Of a stretch of 64,000 bases of DNA, positions 1 to 6,931 are shown piece after piece. Origin of the DNA: Micromonospora echinospora (GTDB taxonomy: Bacteria > Actinomycetota > Actinomycetes > Mycobacteriales > Micromonosporaceae); the NCBI RefSeq assembly GCF_014203425.1, contig NZ_JACHJC010000001.1:5420001-5484000 (forward strand), given 5' to 3'. The position numbers were made by a program, and so were the translations under genes. Below the pieces are notes generated by a model that saw nothing but the letters and a program-made list of their open reading frames with translations, was not told the DNA's origin and ran no database searches. The stretch's first letter is position 1. Each line of letters begins with the position of its first letter.

Positions 1-783
1 TTCCGGCAGGGACGGGAACGCCCGGACGCCCGGGAGCCGGCGTTCGACCCGGCCACCGCCGAGGTGGTGTTGAGCGCCGCCGCCGCGCTCGGCCTGGTCC
101 GCGCCGTCGCGCCGGCCCGATCCGGGTACGCGCACCTGCTGGTGCTCGGCGGGCTGGCGCACGCGTGCCTGCGGCGCACCGCGTACGCGGCGATGCTGGC
201 CGGCGCCGCGGCCGAGGTGACCGGCGAGGTGGCGGTGCTGGGCAGCTTCCGTCCGCTGTCTGCGGCCGAGTCCCGCACGCTCGACGCAGCCGGGCTGCCC
301 GGCTGCGCCACCGAGGTCGACGTCCTCGACGCCGGGGTGCGGCTGGCGTTCGGGGTGGCCGAGCCGGACGAGGAGCGCGGCGAGCCGGCGGGTCATCCGC
401 ACCGGGCCTGGTCCTCGCGCACCTACCGGGCGGCCGGGCTGCCCCCGGTACGGGTGCTCGCCGCGCCGTCGAGCGAGCCGGACCGCCGTCGCGCGCACAC
501 CGCCGACACGCAGCGGTTCTGGGCCGAGCACGTGCGGCTGCGCGAGGGCGACGACGTGCTGATGGTGACCGCCCCGATCTACGTGCCGTTCCAGCACTGC
601 GACGCGCTGCGGACGCTCGCCGTGCCGTACGGGTGCGGCATCGAGACGGTCGGGGTGGACCCGGCCGCGCGCGCCGCGGTCGACGTACCGGAGCCGACCC
701 TGACGCCGGGCCGCTACCTGCAGGAGATCCGGTCGGCGCTGCGGTCGATGCGCGCGCTGCACGCGACGCTGACGGCGGGCTGA
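1..783 (+). CDS. Unknown protein, C-terminal part (cut by window start)
   Basis: The reading frame is open from base 1, so the start lies outside the window and at least 260 residues are visible. I do not recognise the family with confidence. The protein is soluble, Ala/Arg/Val-rich and without clear membrane segments. The stretch around VLMVTAPIYVPFQHCDALR near the C-terminus looks like a buried beta strand and loop and is the likeliest conserved core. The gene converges on the secreted-protein gene that follows, with a hairpin between them. Coding is supported by third-position GC bias over the whole frame. Function unknown. Confidence 0.7.
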   Translation, partial: FRQGRERPDAREPAFDPATAEVVLSAAAALGLVRAVAPARSGYAHLLVLGGLAHACLRRTAYAAMLAGAAAEVTGEVAVLGSFRPLSAAESRTLDAAGLPGCATEVDVLDAGVRLAFGVAEPDEERGEPAGHPHRAWSSRTYRAAGLPPVRVLAAPSSEPDRRRAHTADTQRFWAEHVRLREGDDVLMVTAPIYVPFQHCDALRTLAVPYGCGIETVGVDPAARAAVDVPEPTLTPGRYLQEIRSALRSMRALHATLTAG

Positions 784-790
784 CCGGCGT

Positions 791-830
791 GCGGGGCCGG
801 TGCCCGGCGTTGCGCCGCGCACCGGCCCGC
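791..830. terminator. Hairpin between convergent genes
   Basis: The arm GCGGGGCCGGTGC pairs with GCACCGGCCCGC downstream, with one bulged G and a loop of about 15 nt. It sits in the 58-bp gap between two convergent genes, so a bidirectional terminator is the simplest reading. There is no U tract, as is common in actinomycetes. Confidence 0.5.
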
Positions 831-841
831 GTGCCGGGTGG

Positions 842-1528
842 TCAGTTGACGTAGACCGCCGGGCTGCCGGTCTTGCTGGTGTCCCTCACCGGCGAGTACG
901 AGGCGGTGAAGTACGCGGTGCCGAAGCAGAGCGACGGGCCGGAGAACTTGGTCAGGGCCTGGTTGGTGAAGGTGATCGAGTTGGTGGCGTTGGACGCCGT
1001 ACCGGTCAGCGTGTTCGTGCTCGTCCGGTAGACGCAGGTGATCGTTCCGAGCAGCGAGTTGAGCACGACGGTGCTCTGGATCGGCGCCGCCGTCGTCCCA
1101 GAGATCTTGACGACGCCAGCGCTGGTCACCGAGGTGGTGTAGGGCAGGTTGTTGACAGTCACGCTCTGCACGCCGGTGGTGCCGAAGACGTTCGTCGTGC
1201 AGCTGGAGAACGACTGCGCGGTCAGGCTCTCGGTCGCGGTGCCGGGAGCGGTCGGGTTGGTCAGCACCTTGGCGCTGAAGCTGGACGCGGCGCACTTGAT
1301 GCCGGTGGTGCCGCTGGTCGAGGAGTAGAACGTGGCGTTCGTACCGCTGCGCAGGCTGGCCTGGATGACGTCGCCCACCGACACGGCGGTGCCGGCGACG
1401 GTCGGGTAGGTCAGCACGGCGCTGGCCAGCGAGGTGGTGGGTGCGGCGGTGGCGGGGGCGGCGCCGACCAGACCGGTCAGCAGCGCCAGGGCGGCGAGGC
1501 CCGCGCCGATGCGTCCGTACCTGGGCAT
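842..1528 (-). CDS. Secreted Ser/Thr-rich protein with signal peptide
   Basis: 228 residues. The N-terminus MPRYGRIGAGLAALALLTGL is a typical Sec signal peptide, with likely cleavage after the ATAA at about residue 29. The mature part is Ser/Thr/Val-rich, without catalytic motifs, and has four Cys that could form two disulfides (GIKCAAS, SSCTTN, TCVYR, SLCFG). It resembles actinobacterial extracellular proteins found beside TetR and DUF6230 genes, but I cannot name a family. A good sigma-70-like promoter for this strand lies about 300 bp upstream (1828-1857), so the gene may have a long leader or share a transcript with the small ORF at 1647-1745. Confidence 0.75.
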   Translation of the reverse strand: MPRYGRIGAGLAALALLTGLVGAAPATAAPTTSLASAVLTYPTVAGTAVSVGDVIQASLRSGTNATFYSSTSGTTGIKCAASSFSAKVLTNPTAPGTATESLTAQSFSSCTTNVFGTTGVQSVTVNNLPYTTSVTSAGVVKISGTTAAPIQSTVVLNSLLGTITCVYRTSTNTLTGTASNATNSITFTNQALTKFSGPSLCFGTAYFTASYSPVRDTSKTGSPAVYVN

Positions 1529-1646
1529 GGTTGTTCCTTCCGGCAGTGGGACAGGAAACGGTGCCGGCGGCGTCCGGAGTGGACGGAGCCGGTGGGCGCG
1601 GCGGCCGGGATCGGACCGCCGACAGTGGTGGTGCGCCGTTGCGGCC

Positions 1647-1745
1647 TCAGCGGGCCGGGCGGCGTGGCGCAGTGCGGCGACGCCGCGTCACCTCGGTCTT
1701 CCCGGCCTTGGGGGGACGGGTGCGCGCGGCGATAATGGCAGCCAT
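1647..1745 (-). CDS. Possible 32-residue basic peptide upstream of the secreted protein
   Basis: The ORF reads ATG to TGA in 33 codons and begins MAAIIAARTRPPKAGKTE, followed by an Arg-rich end (VTRRRR...RRPAR). A strong ribosome binding site, GGAGGG, lies 4 nt before the ATG, which is the main reason to take it seriously. It falls between the predicted promoter at 1828-1857 and the secreted-protein gene on the same strand, so both would be on one transcript. Nothing in its sequence suggests a function; it could be a regulatory leader peptide or a small basic protein. Confidence 0.45.
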   Translation of the reverse strand: MAAIIAARTRPPKAGKTEVTRRRRTAPRRPAR

Positions 1746-1827
1746 CCGGCCCTCCTTCGACACGTACGGGGTGACCGACGAGGAGAGATCACCAGCGGTG
1801 ACGAGACGTGAACTGAGCGTGTCGAAA

Positions 1828-1857
1828 GTTATAAACCCCGGAGGGTCGTAAAGTCAA
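1828..1857 (-). promoter_or_regulatory. Sigma-70-like promoter facing the secreted protein
   Basis: On the minus strand, TTGACT (1857-1852) and TATAAC (1833-1828) are separated by 18 bp, close to the consensus. It overlaps the region just upstream of the tetR start on the other strand, so the TetR protein could control both directions. The predicted transcript would begin near 1821, giving a leader of roughly 290 nt before the secreted-protein gene. Confidence 0.55.
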
Positions 1858-1878
1858 CGCATCAAGAGAGGTCGATAG

Positions 1879-2643
1879 GTGACCGTCCCGAGCCCGCCGC
1901 CACCGGTGCCCGTGCCCCTGCCGGGCGCTCGCCACGGCCGCGACCCGGACCGCGCCATCAAGCGCGGCCCGCGCCGCGTGCCGGCCGAGGAGGTGGCGGC
2001 GACCCAGCGCGACCGCCTCTTCGACGGGCTGGTCCGCGAGGTCGCCGCCCGGGGCTACGACAACGCCCGGGTCAGCGACATCTGCCACGCGGCCGGCGTC
2101 ACCCGGCCCGCCTTCTACGCGCTGTTCACCGGCAAGCAGGACGCCTTCCTGGCCGCGTACCGGCACGGCATCGCAGTGGTGTCGCACCTGATGGAGGACG
2201 CCTACCGCGACGCCGGCCCGGCCTGGCCGGACGCCGCCCGCGCGGCGCTGCGCACGCTGCTCGACGTGCTGGCCAGCGTGCCCGCCTTCGCCCGGATCGC
2301 ACTTGTCGAGGTGGACGCGGCCGGGCCGGACGCGCGCCGGGAACGCGACGCGCTGCTGCGCAGCTTCCGCCGGTTCTTCGCCGACGCCGGCCCGGAGCCG
2401 GCGGGCACCGAGGTGGATCGCGACGCGCTCGTGTCCACAGTGGTCGGCGGCATCCACGCCACCGTCCGGGAACGGGTGGCGCAGGGGCGGGCCGACGAGC
2501 TGCCGCTGTTGCTGCCGGTGCTCACGTACGCGGCCACAGCGCCGTTTCTCGGCCCCGAGGGCGCCCGGCGCGCCACCCGGGCCGCCCGGCCGGACGACGG
2601 ACCGGCCGCCACGGCGCCGTGCGCGCCGACCGGTCATCCCTGA
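1879..2643 (+). CDS. TetR/AcrR family transcriptional regulator
   Basis: 254 residues from a GTG start. The helix-turn-helix is seen at about residues 55-90 (VSDICHAAGVTRPAFYALF followed by KQDAF), the typical TetR operator-binding unit. It is preceded by an unusual Pro-rich and then basic extension of about 40 residues. The C-terminal ligand/dimer domain is variable, as expected, and ends in an Arg/Pro/Ala-rich tail. It is divergent from the secreted protein and upstream of the DUF6230-DUF6114 pair, so it probably regulates one or both. Ligand unknown. Confidence 0.85.
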   Translation: MTVPSPPPPVPVPLPGARHGRDPDRAIKRGPRRVPAEEVAATQRDRLFDGLVREVAARGYDNARVSDICHAAGVTRPAFYALFTGKQDAFLAAYRHGIAVVSHLMEDAYRDAGPAWPDAARAALRTLLDVLASVPAFARIALVEVDAAGPDARRERDALLRSFRRFFADAGPEPAGTEVDRDALVSTVVGGIHATVRERVAQGRADELPLLLPVLTYAATAPFLGPEGARRATRAARPDDGPAATAPCAPTGHP

Positions 2644-2651
2644 CCGATCAG

Positions 2652-2668
2652 AAACCGCAGCGGTTTTT
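2652..2668 (+). terminator. Short hairpin plus T run after tetR
   Basis: AAACCG, a 3-nt loop, CGGTTT and then two further T: a small Rho-independent-like terminator 9 nt after the tetR stop codon. It separates tetR from the promoter of the next gene. Confidence 0.45.
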
Positions 2669-2717
2669 CACTTTGGCCGCTTTTGGCAAATGCCGCCCAA
2701 CGATCTGCTACAGGCAG

Positions 2718-2746
2718 TTGACCGGCCCTTTACTCAGCGGTAACTT
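2718..2746 (+). promoter_or_regulatory. Promoter of the DUF6230-DUF6114 pair
   Basis: TTGACC (2718-2723), a 17-bp spacer and TAACTT (2741-2746) form a near-consensus promoter. Transcription would start near 2753, leaving a leader of about 75 nt before the ATG at 2829, which has an AAAGGGAG ribosome binding site. Confidence 0.55.
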
Positions 2747-2828
2747 CGGCCTGCGCCCACCCGGCGCGGACATCCCGCGAATCCAATTCACATCGTCGCG
2801 GATGAATTGATCTCGAAAGGGAGCCATC

Positions 2829-3443
2829 ATGTCGGAGCAGATCGATCAACCGAGGAGCGGCGTACGCTGGCGCCGGTTCGCCGTCACGCTCGGCACCGTG
2901 ACGGTCGGCGCGGCCGGCATGGTGATGCTCACCGCCCAGGGTGTCCTCGGCGCGCAGTTCGCCATCTCGGGCATGCCGTTCACCGTCACCGCCGACAAAC
3001 TGGAGGGGACCGGGTTCGAACAGTTCGCCACGCTCGACCAGATGATCCCGGACAGCCCCAACCAGGGCGACACCGGCGGGCAGGTGCTCGTGATCGTCTC
3101 GGCCATCGACAAGGCCGAACTGACGAATCTCTGCCAGAGCATCAACCTGGGCGGGACCAACCTGCGGATCACCGCCGGCAATTCCGGTAAGCCCGTGACC
3201 GCCCGCACGCTCGTGGTCGACGGCGACGAGATCGCCGGCAACGCCTCCTTCAAGAACATCGACGTCGGGCAGGACGCCAGCACCGTCGACAAGGTCCCCG
3301 GGGTCAAGGGCAACCCGGGCGTGTTCGCCCAGCAGGCCGACACGGTGACCATCACCAACCTGCGGCAGAACAACTACGCCACCACCGCCGCGATCTTCAC
3401 GCTGCCCAACCTGCGCATGGGCTTCAGCTCCGACGGGTGCTGA
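2829..3443 (+). CDS. DUF6230 family protein
   Basis: 204 residues. After a short basic N-terminus there is one hydrophobic segment (about residues 19-40, FAVTLGTVTVGAAGMVMLTA), then an exported-looking beta-rich domain (QFAISGMPFTVTADKLEGTG) with two Cys (NLCQS and the C-terminal DGC). This matches the actinobacterial DUF6230 proteins usually encoded next to DUF6114 membrane proteins; the biochemical role of the pair is not known to me. The stop codon is one base before the GTG of the DUF6114 gene, so the two are translated together. The protein is probably membrane-anchored facing outward. Confidence 0.75.
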   Translation: MSEQIDQPRSGVRWRRFAVTLGTVTVGAAGMVMLTAQGVLGAQFAISGMPFTVTADKLEGTGFEQFATLDQMIPDSPNQGDTGGQVLVIVSAIDKAELTNLCQSINLGGTNLRITAGNSGKPVTARTLVVDGDEIAGNASFKNIDVGQDASTVDKVPGVKGNPGVFAQQADTVTITNLRQNNYATTAAIFTLPNLRMGFSSDGC

Positions 3444-3444
3444 C

Positions 3445-4029
3445 GTGACCGCGGGACAGCACACGGCCCCGGCCGCCGGCGTCCGCGCACGCTGGCGGCA
3501 CTGGCGGCGCGCCCGGCCGTTCACCGCCGGGCTGCTCATCGCGCTCGGCGGCGCGGAGATGCTGGTGACGCTGCGCGCGCCGCTCGGCGTACTGCTGCAC
3601 GTCGGGCCGCAGGGCCTGGCCGCGTACCTGGTGCCGGCGATCCTGGTGATCTGCGGCGTACTGCTGATCACCACGCCGCAGCAACGGGTCTTCTACGCGG
3701 TGCTCTCCCTGGTGCTCGGGCTGGTCTCCTGGCTCACCTCGAACCTGGGCGGGTTCCTGGTCGGCATGCTGCTGGCGCTGGTGGGCGGGGCGCTCGCGTT
3801 CGCCTGGACCCCGGTCAAGCAGCGGGCGGCCCACGCCGAGACGGCATCCGCCGAGGCGGCGCCTGCCGAGGCGACGCCTGCCGAGGCGACGCCCGCCGGT
3901 ACCGCGGCCGCCGCCACCGCGCCCGGGCCGCGCGAGCCGGTCGGCAGCTCGGCGCCCACCGAGTCGCTCGACGCGCTCCTGTCGGCCGAGCCGGGGCCGC
4001 CACGGCACACGCGGGCGGAGCGCGGCTGA
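3445..4029 (+). CDS. DUF6114 family membrane protein
   Basis: 194 residues from GTG one base after the upstream stop. About residues 18-120 hold four hydrophobic segments (PFTAGLLIALGGAEMLVTL; LAAYLVPAILVICGVLLIT; a third at VFYAVLSLVLGLVSWL; LVGMLLALVGGALAFAW), the usual DUF6114 layout. The cytoplasmic C-terminal tail has imperfect AEATPAEATPAG-type repeats and is disordered. It likely works with the preceding DUF6230 protein in the envelope; no enzymatic motif is visible. Confidence 0.75.
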   Translation: MTAGQHTAPAAGVRARWRHWRRARPFTAGLLIALGGAEMLVTLRAPLGVLLHVGPQGLAAYLVPAILVICGVLLITTPQQRVFYAVLSLVLGLVSWLTSNLGGFLVGMLLALVGGALAFAWTPVKQRAAHAETASAEAAPAEATPAEATPAGTAAAATAPGPREPVGSSAPTESLDALLSAEPGPPRHTRAERG

Positions 4030-4030
4030 C

Positions 4031-5377
4031 TCAGCGGGCGGTGTCCGCCACCGCCTGCGCGAACACCTCGGAGCGGTGCTCGAAGTTGCGGAACCGGCCG
4101 TAGCTGGGCGCGGCCGGGGACAGCAGCACCACCCCACCGGCCGGGGTGAGCTTGCGGGACAGCCCGACGGCGGCGACCAGGTCGTCGGCCAGCTCGGTAC
4201 GCACCGACGGCAGCCCGGACAGCGCCTCCACGATGCGGGGGCCGCTGTCCGGCACGCCGATCACGGTGATCTCCCGATCGGCCAGGTGCGCGCGCAGCGG
4301 GCTGTAGTCCAGCCCTCGGTCGGCGCCGCCGACGATCACCGTCAGCGGCCGCCCCTCGTACGCGTCGATCGCGTGCATGGCCGCGTACGGGCTGGTGGCG
4401 AGCGTGTCGTCGACGAAGGTGAGCCCGGACGGGTCGGCGATCTCGGTGAGCCGGTGCGCCAGGCCCTGGAACTCGGCGACCGCGACGGCGAGGCTGTCCC
4501 TACGCGCCACCACGTCGACGCCGAGCGCGTCCAGCACGGCGAGCGCGACGCAGAGGTTGCCCTCGTTGTGCCGCCCGACCAGCGGCAGCACCGCGCGCGG
4601 GAACAGCGGCGTGTCCCGCAGGTGGAACCACTGCGTGCCGTCCGGCCCGGTCGCCACCTGCGTGGTGTCCGGCGAGCCGGCCCGGATCGCGGCCCGGTCG
4701 CCCAGCTCCGCGGCCAGGCGCGGGTCGGCGCCGTTGACCACGACAGCGTGCGGTCCGTGCGCGATCAGGTTCAGCTTGTCCCGGTAGTACTCCCGCTCAC
4801 CGCCGTGCGCGTCCAGATGCTCGGGGAACAGCGCGGTCACCACCGCCACCCGGGGCGAGTCGGTCAGGTCGGCGCACTGGTAGCTGGACAGCTCCAGCAC
4901 GTACAGCTCGGCCTCCGGCAGGTCCAGCAACGGCACCCCGATGTTGCCGCCGAACACGTTCGGCCGGTCCATCGCGGTGAGCAGGTGGCTGATCAGGCTG
5001 GACGTGGTGCTCTTGCCCTTGCTGCCGGTCACCCCGACGGTCCGGCCCGCGTGGTCGGCCATCCACAGCGCGCTGCCCTGGGTCACCGGCACCGACCGTC
5101 GGCGCAGCTCCACCATCCACGGGTGGGTGTTCGGCACCCCCGGCGAGCGGACCACGACGTCCGCCGCGGCCAGCCGGTCGAAGCCCTCCTCGCCGGTCAC
5201 CAGCGGTGCCGCGTCGGCCAGCGGGCCCTCCCAGGGCAGGGTGAGGAAGTTGGCGCTGTCGTCGACCACGACCAGGCCGGCCGGCCCGTGCGCGGCGATC
5301 GCGGTCACCGCGGCCCGGCCCTCGCGGCCGGCGCCCCAGACGGCGACATGACGTCCGCGCAGATCAGACAGGCGCAC
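4031..5377 (-). CDS. murD2: UDP-MurNAc-L-Ala--L-glutamate ligase (MurD2-type Mur ligase)
   Basis: 448 residues. It has the Mur ligase layout: N-terminal UDP-binding Rossmann domain (AVWGAGREG), ATP P-loop GSKGKSTT at 118-125, carbamylated-lysine region YYRDKLNL and a C-terminal SPAAPSYGRFRNFEHR motif. Ordinary MurD adds D-Glu. Here the gene is divergent from murL, and the C-terminal GGDGKxADF motif of standard MurD appears as GGADRGLDY, without the glutamate-contacting Lys. This fits the MurD2 type known from Xanthomonas, which uses L-Glu. I take the GTG at 5377 as the start because GAGGAG lies 5 nt upstream; a longer frame to 5434 lacks a site. Substrate chirality is inferred from context. 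Confidence 0.85.
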   Translation of the reverse strand: MRLSDLRGRHVAVWGAGREGRAAVTAIAAHGPAGLVVVDDSANFLTLPWEGPLADAAPLVTGEEGFDRLAAADVVVRSPGVPNTHPWMVELRRRSVPVTQGSALWMADHAGRTVGVTGSKGKSTTSSLISHLLTAMDRPNVFGGNIGVPLLDLPEAELYVLELSSYQCADLTDSPRVAVVTALFPEHLDAHGGEREYYRDKLNLIAHGPHAVVVNGADPRLAAELGDRAAIRAGSPDTTQVATGPDGTQWFHLRDTPLFPRAVLPLVGRHNEGNLCVALAVLDALGVDVVARRDSLAVAVAEFQGLAHRLTEIADPSGLTFVDDTLATSPYAAMHAIDAYEGRPLTVIVGGADRGLDYSPLRAHLADREITVIGVPDSGPRIVEALSGLPSVRTELADDLVAAVGLSRKLTPAGGVVLLSPAAPSYGRFRNFEHRSEVFAQAVADTAR

Positions 5378-5453
5378 GGGCTCTCCTCGGACTCGGTCGG
5401 TGCAGGGCGGTCGGGGGTCGGCCCAGCCGGACACGGGCGGACGAACCAGGGCC

Positions 5454-5465
5454 TAGTATGGCGTG
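5454..5465 (+). promoter_or_regulatory. -10 box for leaderless murL
   Basis: TAGTAT at 5454-5459 is followed 5 nt later by the GTG start at 5465, with no ribosome binding site. This arrangement is typical of leaderless actinobacterial transcripts and decides the start codon. The 87-bp gap to the divergent murD2 start carries both promoters. Confidence 0.5.
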
Positions 5466-6814
5466 TGCCCAACGAGCAGCTGCGGCGGATGGACGCCTTC
5501 ACCTTCCCGTCCTACTCGATCGACTTCGCCACCGGCGAGGTCCTGTTCGACTACGCCCTGACCGGTCCCGACGGCGAGCAGCGATTCACCGAGGTGATCA
5601 CGCTACCGCTGCCGTCCGAGCCGGTCACCGATGCCACAGCGGCCACCCTGGCGCGGGTCCTGGAGCTGCTGCACGTCGTCGCCGGCGTCAGCTACTACAA
5701 GGCCGCCGCGCCGCCCCGGCTGGTGCTGCCCGCGCCGCTGGGCGCCGCCGCCGTCGAGCTGGTCACCGCCGTCTACACCAAGGGCCTCGCCGAGTACGCG
5801 TACCGCAACGACCTGCCGTACGTGCTGGAACTGCGCCCCGAGGTGCCCGCCGGGACGGTGGACCCGGCGACGCCGCTGGACAACTCCGACCGGCGGCCGC
5901 TGTCGGCGGTGGGCGGCGGCAAGGACTCCATCGTCACGCTGGAGGCGCTGCGCCGCGCCGGCCTCGACCCGGTGCCCTTCTCGGTCAACCCGAACCACGT
6001 GATCGTGGCGGTAAACGAGGCGTCCGACCTGGTGCCGCTGGCCGCCCGGCGGCGGCTGGACCCGGTGCTGTTCGAGCTGAACGCCGCGGGCGCCCGCAAC
6101 GGGCACATCCCGGTCACCGCGATCAACTCGCTGATCGCGGTCGCCACCGCCGTGCTGCACGGCCTCGGATCGGTGGTGATGTCCAACGAGCGCTCGGCGT
6201 CCGACCCGAACCTGATCTGGCAGGGTCACGAGATCAACCACCAGTGGTCCAAGGGCGTCGAGGCGGAAGGGCTGCTGCGCGCGGCGCTGGCCGAACACGC
6301 CGGGCTCACCGAGCCTTACTTCTCGCTGCTGCGCTCCCTGTCCGAGCTGCACATCGCCCGGGTCTTCGCCGAGATCGACCGGTACGACGCGGTGGTGACC
6401 AGCTGCAACGCCGCGTTCAAGCTGCGCGACGCGAGCGAACGCTGGTGCCGGGACTGCCCGAAGTGCCGCTTCGTGTTCCTGGCCATGGCCCCGTTCATGC
6501 CCCGGGAGCGGCTGACCGGCATCTTCGGCGGCGACCTGCTGGCCGACGAGTCCCAGGTGCCCGGCTACCGGGAGCTGCTCGGCGTCGACGGGCACAAGCC
6601 GTTCGAGTGCGTCGGCGAGGTGGAGGAGTCGGTCGTGGCGCTGAGCCTGCTCGCCCAGCAGGACCAGTGGCGCGACGCCCCGGTGGTACGCGCCCTGGTC
6701 GCGGCCCTGCCCGACACCGCCTGGCAGGCGGCGGCGACCTCCGACGTGTTCACTCCCGGCGGCCCGAACTTCGTCCCGGCCCTCTACGCCAAGGCCCTGA
6801 CCGCCCTGACCTGA
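5465..6814 (+). CDS. murL: UDP-MurNAc-L-Ala-L-Glu epimerase MurL
   Basis: 449 residues. The protein matches the MurL family described in Xanthomonas oryzae, which converts the terminal L-Glu of UDP-MurNAc-L-Ala-L-Glu to D-Glu in an ATP-dependent reaction. Seen here: N-terminal beta-rich domain (FPSYSIDFATGEVLFDYAL), an ATP-pyrophosphatase-like SAVGGGKDSIVTLE motif at about 147-160, VMSNERSASDPN, and a Cys pair CRDCPKCRF near 320. With the divergent MurD2 it replaces the MurI-MurD route to D-glutamate in peptidoglycan. The start is GTG at 5465, downstream of a TAGTAT box; an ATG at 5489 is an alternative. Confidence 0.88.
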   Translation: MPNEQLRRMDAFTFPSYSIDFATGEVLFDYALTGPDGEQRFTEVITLPLPSEPVTDATAATLARVLELLHVVAGVSYYKAAAPPRLVLPAPLGAAAVELVTAVYTKGLAEYAYRNDLPYVLELRPEVPAGTVDPATPLDNSDRRPLSAVGGGKDSIVTLEALRRAGLDPVPFSVNPNHVIVAVNEASDLVPLAARRRLDPVLFELNAAGARNGHIPVTAINSLIAVATAVLHGLGSVVMSNERSASDPNLIWQGHEINHQWSKGVEAEGLLRAALAEHAGLTEPYFSLLRSLSELHIARVFAEIDRYDAVVTSCNAAFKLRDASERWCRDCPKCRFVFLAMAPFMPRERLTGIFGGDLLADESQVPGYRELLGVDGHKPFECVGEVEESVVALSLLAQQDQWRDAPVVRALVAALPDTAWQAAATSDVFTPGGPNFVPALYAKALTALT

Positions 6815-6835
6815 TGATCACCACTCGACACTCGT

Positions 6836-6907
6836 CGATCTTGGAGTTGTGGCACCGCACAGAACGGGGCGTTTCGGGGCATCCCGGGCGCCACAACTCC
6901 AAGATCG
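6836..6907. repeat. 18-bp perfect inverted repeat, REP-like
   Basis: CGATCTTGGAGTTGTGGC at 6836-6853 is exactly complementary to 6890-6907, with a 36-nt loop that has smaller GC-rich inverted segments. It lies in the 117-bp gap between convergent murL and the PucR gene. A degenerate relative with similar arms and loop is at about 26672-26750, so this is a dispersed element that may also terminate transcription. Confidence 0.6.
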
Positions 6908-6931
6908 GCGAACTCAGCCGGACCCGGGGGG

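Noticed and set aside
4076..6814. A 912-residue plus-strand frame covering murD2 and murL.
   Set aside because: Its first 460 codons are antisense to murD2. The real gene starts at GTG 5465 after a TAGTAT box.
6815..6931. A small gene in the murL/pucR gap.
   Set aside because: The gap is filled by a perfect inverted repeat, and no ribosome site or conserved frame is seen.
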